Shown: positions 25,514-36,830 of the stretch, in pieces
Numbering within the stretch: position 1 is the first letter of the stretch
Layout of the letters: each line of letters starts with the position of its first letter
Source of the DNA: Hedera helix
Taxonomy: Eukaryota; Streptophyta; Magnoliopsida; Apiales; Araliaceae
DNA length: 64,000 bases
Assembly (NCBI GenBank): GCA_947179155.2
Contig: OX359275.1
Location: 42,207,898-42,271,897 of the forward strand
Reading direction: 5' to 3'
Made by a program: the position numbers and the translations under genes
The notes under the pieces: generated by a model
Seen by the model: only the letters and a program-made list of their open reading frames with translations
The model's database searches: none
Told to the model about the DNA's origin: nothing

Positions 25514-28500
25514 TCTCTAATCTTCTTCTTGTTACCAGATATATGTGTGTGTGTATAGATGATTAATTATAGTAAGATAAAATAAGTTTGGGCGTGCTTT
25601 GAAGGTTTGTAGAGCTTTCAAATAAGAAGGGCGATGGTTTTTTTTGGATGCAGTATATGGCTTGTGTGTGTGTGTCTGTTTTTGAGGATATATTAATAGA
25701 GAGAGAGATGAGGTAGGACGTGTGGGTTTTGATGGTACTAGAGGCCGCAGCTGATTCCAGAAGAGCGGCAGAGTGTGTTTGGAAAACCGGGTTTCCACAT
25801 TCATGAATTTGGGAGCTGCACCAACTATATAGAATTTTGTTTAAGAAACATTATACCCCACTCCCTCTCACTATGCCTCAACTTACTCCCCAGTCATTAG
25901 CTTCAAACCACGCCCTCCATTGGTAGGTGTAGTAAGTAAAGCAAATTCCTAGCTATTTCAGGCACAACAAGTCCTCCTTTAGCAGCCCACATAGTGGCAA
26001 AAAGACCTCACCATCCATATAAAATTACTCCTCTTGCCATTCTCCTTTTCTATTGTGTTTGTGAAGAAAAGAAATAAATTTTAAATTTTTGAGATAAAAG
26101 AGAGCGTCTTGTGTTTGTGAGTTTTGGAAAAATATATATAATTATTTTAATCTTATGAGATTATATTTTAAAAATTATTATAAGAGTAATTTTGATATTT
26201 TAATTTATAATTTAAGTATTTAGTAAAAAACAATCAAATCTTTTTAATTTTGAAAAAGAAAAATTTTAAAAAAAATCTTTCTTCTCTTTTCTTTTCTCTC
26301 TTCTAAAACCTCACAAACAAGAAATTGTTATTCTTCATCGTAACTTTCTTTCATTCCCCTTTCTCTTATCTCTATTTTAACTCCCCAACACAATGTTATG
26401 CTCCCTCTTCTTCAAAAGAATGACTCAACTAATAAAAAAAATCCTTCAAACCATGTTTAAAGTACATAAATTAACTATATAAAATTTTATATTTATTAAT
26501 TTATCCTTGACTATGAATATTACCTTTTAGCTAAACATTAAGTCAATCACTTCATAAAGGGTGGCTCAATTTAATATGTTTCTTAAACTTAAGATTCAAC
26601 TAAAATAATTAATACACACATAAGAATATAAGGATAAAATAAAAAGTAAATAGATATATTTTTGATTTTTATTATTACTTTAATTTATATGAAATTTATA
26701 ATTTTAGGTTATCCATATTCAAAAGGGTACAATCGTAATTTTGGTCCAAAAAGGTACTGACCAAGATGCGACAAAGTAAAAAAGGAGGAAAAAATTATTC
26801 GATATTTCAAGAATAACTGAACAATATACTCTCTTTTTTTACATCACAGTAAGATTTATAAGAATTTTATCATTTATAAATTTTATTATTATGTGCGAGA
26901 AAAAAACATATGAATAATTTTTCGAAGGATAGAGGTGTTTGGGGTGATGGTGCCATGCATAAGGATACAACCGGTAGGGCGCGTGAAATCACGTGATAGC
27001 GTCAGAGTGCGGTCGAATTGCCACATATCGTGGGAAAGGTGGCCCACTTACCTTGCTCCCTGTTTTCGGGAAGTCGTGTTCTCCTATTTTCTGAGTCAGC
27101 AGTGCAAAACAACCTTGGTAAGTAAAAACTAAAACCCAGCCATCGGTTTCACTTTACTGGACTGTGGGCGCATTATTTAACCATATCATATGAGCCGGCC
27201 ATCGGTTTTAGTTTGTTGTTTAACTATTCAGTAATTTTTTTTAAATTTAAAAAAAAAATTAAAAAATCCCCTCTAAAAACTCATAAATAAAGAATTTTTT
27301 TTTTCTTTCTTCCAAATGTCATTCTTTCTCCTTTCGTTTCTTTCTATTTTAAAACTCAAACCACATAATTCCCACTGTCCAAATTAAAAAAATAATCACA
27401 ATATTTAATTTAACGGCTCTTAATCAAGATTTTATTCTTAAGAGATTAATTCTATAATGTATTTAGATTTTAGGTCAATTCTTACAGATATTATTTGAAC
27501 TATTTCACATCCATTATATATCTTTAGATAAAAAATTAGAAAGTATAATGGAAAAACTTTATTATAACACAAAGGTACGAACCTAGTTGATCTTATAATT
27601 TACTTTAATTGGGTCCTGTTTGGGTCATAAAAAGAATTGACGAAATATTCACAAAGGTGGGCGGCCGGGGAGAATTTGGAAGATAAGGACTAAAGCTTTT
27701 ATCGGGTATCAAACCGTATTTTTATGGTTTTTGCTCTGATTATACTGATTTTGACTTTTGGCTCTCATCAAGTCATAGTTTTGACCAGCGTGTAGCTACT
27801 GGATTATTTGATTCTTTCAAGGCGATTTAATTTTATTTTCTTCAATTACCTACTACCTGGATGGAGAATCAGATGGAAGTTGCAATCTCTTTAACGAGCA
27901 GTTTCTTGTCCTCTCCTCCACCAAACAGTTTGTATATTTGTAGAGCTTACTTAGACTTTAATCCATCTCTAAAAACACTAATTTTTTTTTAAAGTTTTGT
28001 TATATGTAATCATTTATACAATAATGAGTACAATAATTCAATATAAAAATAATAAAATTCATTATTTTTATATTGTAGATCCCATCATTTTTATATTAAA
28101 TTATTATGAGTCATCATTCATAATAAAATTATTTTTTTTTATATTTATTTTGGTTTAAATGGGATGGCTACTTCATATTCATAGTTCAATCTAGATGGAG
28201 TTAACCCAATTAGATTTAGGAACAATAAAAAAGATATATATAAAAAAATGATAATCCTATCTGCATGAAGGAACTTATTATATATATTAAGCACTGGTGG
28301 TACTTGAGACAAACATGATTTAATACATATCTTGCAAACGGATTGCTTATTCTATACCCACTGAAGTGGAAAAAAATCGGAGCGCCGGCCCACTATTTAT
28401 TTCCCCTTGCAATTCTGTCCGTAAGCAATATGTTTATGTGGATAAGATATTAATGATTTGAAATATAAGTTAATGTAAATTGAACCCATAACCATTCGAA

Positions 28501-29887
28501 TGCAAACCGTATATATAACCCATACTAAATGTAAGCTATGTGATTTTAGTTTTTTGTTGAATCATAACTATTTTATGTAACTCAAGATTAATTCAAACTT
28601 ATTTTTTGTCGGCCTAATTTAGATCACATCATCGGCAAGAATTAGGTGGCTGATGTGATTAATCATGAAATTAATAATCTTTATAGTTCATAGTTATAGT
28701 TCGGGACCTTTGGGTGAACTGTGCATGGCCGCCGTCGGCTGAGACTACCCTCTCCTAATGAATGGCTTAGTAGGATTTATGTTTTAAATCTAAATACGTT
28801 AATCACATTTCACACGTTTCTAATACTTTGAGAATCTTTTGTTTTTTTGACGGTGGAGAGAAATTTTGTTATGAACAATGATTTTAAATATTTTTCTTAT
28901 ATGTTATTAAAAAATAAATAAATAAAATCCTTATATTCTATCCATATCCAGCTTTGATTTTACTTTAACTCAATAATAATTATAAAATTATGGGATGCGA
29001 CTAGCTAGCTGTAATTATATTATGCTGAATATAAAAACTCTCGCTATCATCTAATATGTTCGAAAAATTGTGGTCACGGATTAATAATCTATTTGAAGAA
29101 AAAATTGAAATTAATTAATTTATATCCACATTTCAGTATAAAAAAATTAAAATAAAACATATCAATATAAATATTTTTAGTGACATCCTTTCTCTAACAA
29201 CAATTTGATTTAATTTCACTTCTTTTTCCTTTTCAAATATATGTTTTCGGCCTATCCTCTCAACTCTTGTCTCTATATTTTTTGTAGATTCTCACTTCCT
29301 CTCTAAATTTGTTGTATTAACCTTCTTTCTCCAAATTTTACTCTCACTAATTTTTCTCCTTCAAATTCTCGTTCTATCTTTTTTACGTTCACTTTAATTT
29401 CTCCCTCTCTCCCGCATTTTCTCATATTCTCTCTAAACAGATATACTTTGGAAACAGCACCGCAGTGAGGAGCTTCAAACGGAAACCCATTTTTAGAGAA
29501 TAAAATGAAGTGTAGTGATGTGGGTAAATGGCCGGACGGATCACTTCTTTTCCTTGCAAGTCTGAATACAAATGGATGTTTGCTTTTAACAGAAATTAGA
29601 AAGATAAATCATTCATATGAATAAGTAACTATCTTCTCTTCCAAAAGCAAATATAAACTCGGGTGACTAAAGTTATAATTTTTTTTGTTACAAAAAAATA
29701 AGATAAAATCTATAAAATGAAGTGTCAGTATATTATTTAGTGAGGCCTATATATTAGTAAAAAAAAATAAAAACAGTCATCACTTTATATAATCTTGTAA
29801 GATCCATCTCTCTTTCCTTTATTTTTATTTTTCTTAATATGTGTGCAAATTGTACTTTGTTCATCTTTTGGGTACAGAATAGTAGAG

Positions 29888-29889
<2 letters not shown>

Positions 29890-29925
<36 letters not shown>
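29890..29925. repeat. (AT)n microsatellite
   Basis: About 18 AT units in gene-free spacer. Confidence 0.9.
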
Positions 29926-29931
<6 letters not shown>

Positions 29932-30596
29932 GGATGTTTTGTTTCCTATGAAATGAAAATTATTTAAGATTTTCAGCGCAGCGACATAGCTTGTTTACTA
30001 ATCTGTTCCAAATTGCAGCCAAATTCGGTAACCAGCTATACATGTTATATACCTAGCTGGCTCCGTCCCTTCCCTTTCTTTTCTTTCCAAATTAACAAAC
30101 AAACTGTTAATTGAAAATCTTGATAACTTTATCAAAAAAATCCGATGCGTAGGTACTTATGTTAATTATTCAGTAAAATCTATAATTAATACTTTTCTAT
30201 AGACAAAAAATATTTTGGTACATAGCCGTTAATACTCTATTAATTTCACCAAGCCATGCATGCATGCGGGTAGGTTTGAAGAATTAAGTTGATCAAAATT
30301 AAACAAAAGAAATAATTGTAGTTAGTAGTGGTCCAAGACTCATGAGTGTGGAGGAGGATTGAGGACCACGTCCAAATAGGAGCGGCCATGGATTCTGATA
30401 TCTGAAGGGGATTACAATTGTAAAAGACAATACAATTTAAGAAACCATCATGAGCCTGTGTTAATATATTTGTCCTTATTCCTTACGTACGTAACCCCAC
30501 CATTTCTCATAATCAACCTCTCCTCATATTCTCAGAGAAATTAATGATTTTGCACGGCTCCTAGCTATCTTTTGTTCAAGAATTGAATGTACCGTG

Positions 30597-30599
<3 letters not shown>

Positions 30600-30649
<50 letters not shown>

Positions 30650-30660
30650 AGAGAGAAAGA
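30600..30660. repeat. (AT)n microsatellite with (GA)-rich tail
   Basis: About 23 AT units followed by AAAGAGAGAGAAAGA. Confidence 0.9.
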
Positions 30661-30772
30661 TAAAGTGAGAGAAAAGAGTCATGGGTAGCTAGCTAGCAAT
30701 AGAATATATACAGAGATCAGTACTCCAAAATTCTTAACTTCTTGTGCGACAATAGGACAAGTCTATAAATAC

Positions 30773-30882
30773 AACTTTGGGACACAAACTCTATCTACAC
30801 TATTAAAAGTAGGATTTGATACGGATTTTAATGTCAAACCCTACTTTTTAATGGAGAAGATGGAGTTTGTGTCCCAAAATTT
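30773..30882. mobile_element. Fold-back MITE
   Basis: A 110-bp near-palindrome. The left arm AACTTTGGGACACAAACTCT is the near-perfect reverse complement of the right end, and pairing continues through CTATTAAAAGTAGG / CCTACTTTTTAATG, so arms of more than 40 bases fold on themselves. Its inner arm wording (TATTAAAAAGT...ATTAAAAT) recurs in the elements at 43131 and 57821. Confidence 0.75.
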
Positions 30883-31657
30883 GTTTACTTAGATTTATTC
30901 GTGACAATAGCATAACATAGCATAGCATAATCATAAGGTCTCTGCTTCTCTGGAAAAAAAAATCTAGCATTTTACAGGACAATTGCAGTTGAGTATACTC
31001 TATTATGTTGGAACAAACTTACATGTGATCGACCCACACAGATGAGTATACTCTACAGATGACAGACATGCAATAATGAGTACCCTTCCTTATTTCTGCG
31101 AATTATATTATTTTCTCTCCCATTATTTTCTTTTTTGTTTCCTTTTCTATAGCTTTTCATTTTGCATCTGCCCCCATGGCAATGTATGCATGAATAGAGT
31201 ACTGGAGAACTCATTTATAATCAATTTGCATTGAAATTATTTATCAAGAGATTATACAAGGCAGTTCATAAGAACCCTTTAAATAAATTTTTTCACAAAT
31301 AAATGATGGATATACATTAAGATGATTGCTCTACATATAGAATAGAAATGATTCAAAATATTCCAAGATTTTTTTTGACATGGATCTGGACAGAATCCAT
31401 TTCCACTGTAATTTTTAGTGAAGCTAATAAGAAGATTGAACTACATAGTTTGTTCAAATGAAAAGCATATTCTAGCTCGCTAGCCTAAAATATTATTATT
31501 GATTCAAAGTTTTTATTTTGGTTGCAAAATTCAATATGAAAATAAATACTAATTCATGATTTTGCACCTAATTCTATCTCCTTCAAAATAAGTTTCCTGA
31601 AAGTTAGTTGGAGAAATAGTAATATTAGAAATGATGGCTAACCATTTTTAGAAATGA

Positions 31658-31661
<4 letters not shown>

Positions 31662-31712
<51 letters not shown>
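31662..31712. repeat. (TA)n(CA)n microsatellite
   Basis: Short TA run followed by about 19 CA units, downstream of the CLE gene. Confidence 0.9.
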
Positions 31713-31715
<3 letters not shown>

Positions 31716-31924
31716 GAACCTTAAATTGTGTTTAAGATCTAAGTACTACTTGAGAAAAGTTATACTTTCCTCCCTTCCAAAATACATATAGCATCAAAAT
31801 AACATTTTTCTTCTTGCATATGAGGAAAATATTAAAATAGTGGTAGTAATAAAATAGATGACCATCTGTCAGTTCATATATCATCTGATATTCAAAACAT
31901 AAAATAGGTAGAGTGTGAATTAAG

Positions 31925-32035
31925 CACAAAATACCCTCGGCTACCCCACTAACAAAGACAAATTAGTACTATAGCTTAACAAAGTACGTAGTCAAACTAA
32001 TACTTATCAAAGAAACCGAGGGTATTTTGTTAGTT
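31925..32035. repeat. Inverted repeat 3' of the CLE gene
   Basis: CACAAAATACCCTCGG at 31925-31940 pairs with CCGAGGGTATTTTGTTAG at 32018-32035, giving a 15-base stem with a loop of about 75 bases. It lies about 120 bases beyond the CLE stop codon, so it would be in or near the 3' UTR. It may be a tiny MITE or a stable transcript hairpin. Confidence 0.65.
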
Positions 32036-32154
32036 TCATTTATACACTTAGTAATTAAACATTTAACACCGAAAGCCTCTACAAAGAGTTTGAAAAAATA
32101 AAATGAAGAGGAGGTTAATTAAAAATAAACTAATAAATTAATAATTAAGAGGCA

Positions 32155-32463
32155 CTAGTTATGAAGAGGATCTGAACCACTGGGTACTCTTCGTTTGGAG
32201 TCGTGGTCTTCAAAGCCTCCATGAAAGAAACTACTGTGCTTGTTTAGTGATCTGTTCATGTTGTTGTGCTTGTAATTTCCGTTAGCTTTTGTCGTCCACT
32301 TGATCTGCTCAAATATCCGAATTGCTTCTACCATGTTGTTATTGCTAGTGCACACCCAAACTGGAAACACTGAAATAATTAGTGTCATCATAACTATTAA
32401 AGAGGCAGCTGGAAACATAAGTGATCTCCTGCCGCAGGCAATAGCCGTCACCGGAAATCTCAT
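32155..32463 (-). CDS. CLE peptide hormone precursor, CLE27-like
   Basis: A single-exon reading frame of 102 residues encodes a secreted signalling-peptide precursor. Residues about 15-38 form a hydrophobic signal segment (LMFPAASLIVMMTLIISVFP). The last 12 residues, RRVPSGSDPLHN at 91-102, are a CLE domain lying exactly at the C-terminus before the stop. A Lys precedes the dodecapeptide, as is common at CLE processing sites. The internal AIRIF near residue 47 and the SKR-VPS--DPLHN ending resemble Arabidopsis CLE27. Position 7 of the mature peptide is Ser instead of the usual hydroxyprolinated Pro, so arabinosylation at that site is not possible. Small size and low complexity are normal for the family. 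Mature CLE peptides act outside the cell on LRR receptor kinases. The start is the first Met. Upstream sequence holds MITEs. The family call is firm; the CLE27 orthology is tentative. Confidence 0.88.
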   Translation of the reverse strand: MRFPVTAIACGRRSLMFPAASLIVMMTLIISVFPVWVCTSNNNMVEAIRIFEQIKWTTKANGNYKHNNMNRSLNKHSSFFHGGFEDHDSKRRVPSGSDPLHN

Positions 32464-32519
32464 TTTCGTAGCTGCAATTTCTTGGAGCCAGATAAAGGAA
32501 ACCTAAATATATATTTACA

Positions 32520-32582
32520 ATCTTAAAAAATATATGGGGTTGTGCCCGTTATAAAAAATATATGGGGTTGTGCCCGTTATAA
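32520..32582. repeat. 31-bp tandem duplication upstream of CLE
   Basis: Two adjacent, nearly identical copies of AAAATATATGGGGTTGTGCC plus the following CGTTATAAA, about 60 bases upstream of the CLE start codon and so in its probable leader or promoter. Confidence 0.85.
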
Positions 32583-32635
32583 ATTGTTGGGGCCGGAGTC
32601 CCCGTAGGTAGTACGTGGAGTTTATAATAATAAGG

Positions 32636-32739
32636 GATTCGGTTAGTATAAAATTAATTTTATGATAAATTTATGTGTTAAAATTGTAGTGATTTATTAT
32701 TTAATTTATTGTAAAGTTAATTTTATATTAACTGAATTC
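32636..32739. mobile_element. MITE upstream of CLE gene
   Basis: About 104 bp with long imperfect inverted repeats: GATTCGGTTAGTATAAAATT on the left, and AATTTTATATTAACTGAATTC-type sequence on the right. Inner TTATGATAAAT and ATTTATTGTAAA also pair. It is related to the element in CYP735A intron 2. Confidence 0.65.
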
Positions 32740-32866
32740 AACGATGAGAGAGGGGTTAAGATCCGTAAAAAACCACATGTGATAGATGCTTCTGACACAG
32801 AATCAGATTGTTTTACTACTGTAGGGTCGGACTAGCTAGCTGTATAATATTTGGTATATATATATA

Positions 32867-33090
32867 TGAGTCCGCTTAATGTGTGTTCTAAGGGCACACA
32901 CTAAGCGCGAAAAACAAGAGATGAGACTCGCTAAAAATTATTTTTTTATATAGTTGCACTGAATTCAATACATGGGGTCCACTAGTATATTATTTTTTTA
33001 TACATTGAATTCAATGCGCCTACATAAATAAATAATATTATACATTATTTTTCACGCTTAGTGTGTGCCCTAAAAGCACACATTAAGAAA

Positions 33091-33095
<5 letters not shown>
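32867..33095. mobile_element. MITE with nested hairpin ends
   Basis: About 230 bp. The left end contains CTTAATGTGTG...CACACACTAAG and the right end CTTAGTGTGTG...CACACATTAAG. Each end is therefore itself a small hairpin, and the two ends are inverse copies of each other over about 40 bases. It is flanked on both sides by TA-rich repeats, which hides any target duplication. It lies about 400 bp upstream of the CLE gene. Confidence 0.75.

Positions 33096-33099
<4 letters not shown>

Positions 33100-33130
<31 letters not shown>
33100..33130. repeat. (AT)n microsatellite at MITE edge
   Basis: About 13 AT units then ACACAC, abutting the right end of the nested-hairpin MITE. Confidence 0.85.
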
Positions 33131-33133
<3 letters not shown>

Positions 33134-34037
33134 GTGCAGACGTACTTGTTAGTGTTCAGACGTGCAGCCAGTACCTATTCGTTATCTCTGTTACTACGTT
33201 ACATACCCTGTTTTAAAAAAACATTTCAAGTTATTATTATCAAAAACTGAATGGACATTTTCTCGTGATTTTTCTTTTATGCATAAGTGAGCCTCATTCA
33301 CCACTTGTGTGAAGAGTGGTTTGTGCAATATTAGTTTTCTTAATATTAATATCATTAATTGTTTATTTTTGAAGAATTCTGCAGAATCATTATATTAAAC
33401 TACAAATGGAGATTTAAATGACTATCCTCACAAAAAATTATGTTAATTATGGAGGCGCGTAAATAAGAAGAAGCAAGACTCATTTTTTCATACGGACATT
33501 GCATATTTTAATTATGTAACTCGTTTACAACAGGGATAAAAGTTGAACAAAATGTAACAGTACCCCTAAATCTTTACTGACTAGTTTAAGGCAAGCAACG
33601 CATCTACACTGTGCTATAATATTTCACAAAAATAAACGTGATATATAGGAGGAGTATCATAGTGGTGAATTAGTTGGGTAGATTATTTATGAAGCGATAT
33701 CATACATATTTTTATGTGACCAAAGGGACCAGGAGCTTTTATGCTTAGCTGCTGCTGTACACCAAGTTGTAATATATAGATATTGCTACAATTCCAGCAG
33801 AGATCTGCGGTATATATAATTATGTTTTGTTAACCAAATATTCAACAATTGAGTTTGTCTACAACGGACCATTAAACAAAAAACTTTGCGCAATTTTAAC
33901 TACACAGTTCCTGAGTAAAAATTTCAAAATTAATAACGATTATATATGCACAAATGACAAAACTGTCGAGACTTTTTTTTGTCAAAAATTGTTAAACCTT
34001 CGTTTTTGTCGAATGAAAATAAATTACACTCCTATGC

Positions 34038-34195
34038 TGAATATATACAAATCGAAATATTATACTTGTAAAATATCCAACATCAATATAGATTGAATTC
34101 AGTCTAATGTAAATGATGAATATATACAAATCGAAATATTATACTTGTAAGAAATCCAACATCAATATAGATTGAATGCAGTCTAATGTAAATGA
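34038..34195. repeat. 79-bp tandem duplication
   Basis: Copies at 34038-34116 and 34117-34195, differing at only a few positions. Both contain CAAATCGAAATATTATACTT and ATCAATATAGATTGAAT. There is no gene here. Confidence 0.9.
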
Positions 34196-34199
34196 GATG

Positions 34200-35286
34200 G
34201 TTTGATAAATTTAATTTAATTTTTTTCTTTTCACTTGAGCCACCTTCAAATTAATGACCTAATTTTAAAAATGGGTTTGGGACTATGGTTACGACTGCTA
34301 TGAATAGAATTGTCTGTTGATAATGACAGCCCACTGCCCGGGCGGGCTGCTGGCGGTGTCTTCCTGACTTCCAGTATTTGGCTGTAGCTGGCCGGAAGCA
34401 ATTGGATTCAGTAATTCTATATCCGGTTTAAAATATAAAATTATTTGTTCTTTCTATTTTACAAGTGATTGAATATTTTAGAACGGGTAGAAATATTATG
34501 TAGAGAAGTTGCTCACGTCATTGTTGAGGAAAAATTTCCAAACAAGTAGGCACAGCCCAATTTTTTTAAATGCAACCTCAAAATGATAACCATAATAACC
34601 AAAGCCTTTTGACCTGTTCCCAAAATGTTTTAGCAATAACCCATCTAAGAACTTCCAAGGCACAATTCACCATAATATACTCCAATACTAATAGTAAACA
34701 AAGTCTTTTGTCCATTAAAAACTAGATCCTCTCTTATTTCATCAAATGACGCCACGGCCAAATTCCAATTATATGTGCCTTTAGAGATGAATTGCACTTG
34801 TACATACACACATTAGTAGGCATAAAGAGGATAAAGATAACAAGATTGAGAATGAGCAACACTCCATTCGCATGCCGTAAAATCAAAACTCCATCAAGAA
34901 AACTCCACCATGGCTTTAATTCCCTTATTTTCCCACATTGAGCATAACCTGTATAGCAAAAGAAGCAATCCAAAGAGCAAAGTGACAATACATTTGGTGC
35001 TTCAAATCAAATATCATGAAGTTCCTAACCGTCCGGGTCAAAAACAATGACGCTTGAGTACTTCCCACAATAACCTGTTTTTACCACCTTCCATGCAAAA
35101 TGATTCCATTGAGATATTCCATCAAACAACTTTTATCAAATATAGTTGACCCTATATATACCATAATTAACTTATTTAATTAGTATAAATACATAGAAAT
35201 TACAAAATCAATACAAAAAGGATTTTAATACATTCACGCAATAATAATTCCAAATAATTAATCTCACTAATAATTAATCCTAAAAT
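34200..35286. other. Spacer with an unidentified possible coding relic
   Basis: Between 34510 and 34990 the minus strand has short open stretches with hydrophobic, protein-like wording in several frames, for example SLKAHIIGIWPWRHLMK and VLEYIMVNCALEVLRW, interrupted by stops. This suggests a decayed membrane-protein gene, but I cannot name the family. The rest is AT-rich spacer. Confidence 0.3.
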
Positions 35287-36830
35287 TGTTAGCGTTTCGA
35301 CACAGTGAAAACAGCGGAATTTAAAAATTTTCTGAAACCCTAAAACAGGATACATGCTAATACAGATTAATCAGAGGTTCAGAATTTGTTTTACTGATTA
35401 TGTAAGCTTGAATTGAGACGTTTGTGAATTCTTAAGCAGCCTCGAATCCTCAACGCAATCCAACGACTGCGTCTCTACGGTATCCACACGAACGCTCCGC
35501 GAATTATCTCACGATCTGTAGCAAAATGAATCGCGGTACTAGCCACCAAAATCAGGATTTCCGAATTATTTTTCTCTCTAGCCTCTTTCTGAAAGCGACT
35601 AGGGTTTTTGATTTTTGTTCCTTACGTGATTAAGACTACTGATATATCATATATATAGTAGTTAATAGGAATTAACCAAAACCTAATTTAATTAAAAAAA
35701 ATAAAATCCGAATTTATATATATTATATCTTAATTAAGTCTAACTTAATTAATATACATATATATAAATTATCCTATTAATTTAAATTCGTAATTTTAAA
35801 TACTATCAATCATATTGACATATTTAAATACTTACAATTTAAATTAATTCTTTTTTTAAAATACGTTCTAAGTGTGTAACCCTATATGTTATTATTATAT
35901 TGACAATAATTTTAAAATCATATTATAAAATTATAAACAATGAGCGGTTTCTAGTAATGTATCACTGCTACCCAAATAATAATAAGATCTGTGATTCGAT
36001 GCAACCTTTTCGTGACCAATGTTTCAATGCAATTTAATCATTTTAACCTTAACATCCTAGATTAAACTCGAGGCATGGAAAGTATCATACTCTTCATAAT
36101 TTAATCTGAGTTTTCTTAAGAGTAGATTATATGAAACAAATCACTATTTGAGCATGGTCATGCATTTTATAGTCCTACTCAATTAAGAGGCCTATGGATA
36201 TCACCCATAATATACAGGAGGGTTAAATTCCATCTAGATCACTCATATTTCTCACACGATTCATGATGTACCCAATAATCACTTTTATTGTCCACCCTAT
36301 TAAAGGTGACATTTGATGATATCAAAATACATAAATTCTCGTGTAATAATATAGTGATTTCAGGTCGGATGATCATTACATCATTGTCACTATGAGAATT
36401 TTTTATGACACTTGGCATAATGCTCCACGTAGAATTCTCATAGTGGATATATCAGTCCAGTATATTGTTCTTTAACATGTACCTATGCATTGACTCAAAT
36501 ATCTCATATATTTATGACCAATGAGATTTAGTCATCAGTCAATCCACATACTAGTCTCAGTGTATCATTGTTGTCCCATTAACAATGATATTCGACTAGG
36601 GACATTTAAGAGCAATAATACTAATTGTAATTATATAATCTTATGTTCAAGTCACATACTTGAAGCTATATAATTTGTAATACTATTCTAAGAAATTTTA
36701 TTATGCTAACATTCATATAATGCAGTAAATGAAATTATAATAAAATAATCCATTTATTCAATCAAATATAATATAAAAAATATTAAGCAATTACATTAAA
36801 TAATTAACTTCTAGGGCATCAACTCTAACA
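35287..36830 (-). mobile_element. Solo LTR of a retrotransposon, probably Copia
   Basis: A 1544-bp unit with canonical short inverted ends, TGTTAG at 35287 and CTAACA ending at 36830. The flanking 5-mers are AAAAT and AAAAC, a target duplication with one mismatch. Neither a primer-binding site, a polypurine tract nor any gag-pol coding is found next to it, so it looks like the single LTR left by recombination between two LTRs. Minus orientation is suggested because that strand begins TGTTAGAGTTGATGCCCTAG. The superfamily is a guess. Confidence 0.7.

Larger units (their letters stand above)
25514..30772. other. Long spacer upstream of LBD gene
   Basis: The first few hundred bases are the presumed LBD promoter and 5' leader, with CT-rich and (TG)n tracts. 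A GC-richer island near 26930-27130 contains a G-box core (CACGTG at about 26992) and is the only part that looks non-random. The remainder is AT-rich with no recognised exon. An (AT)n microsatellite lies at 29890-29925 and another at 30600-30646. Confidence 0.45.
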
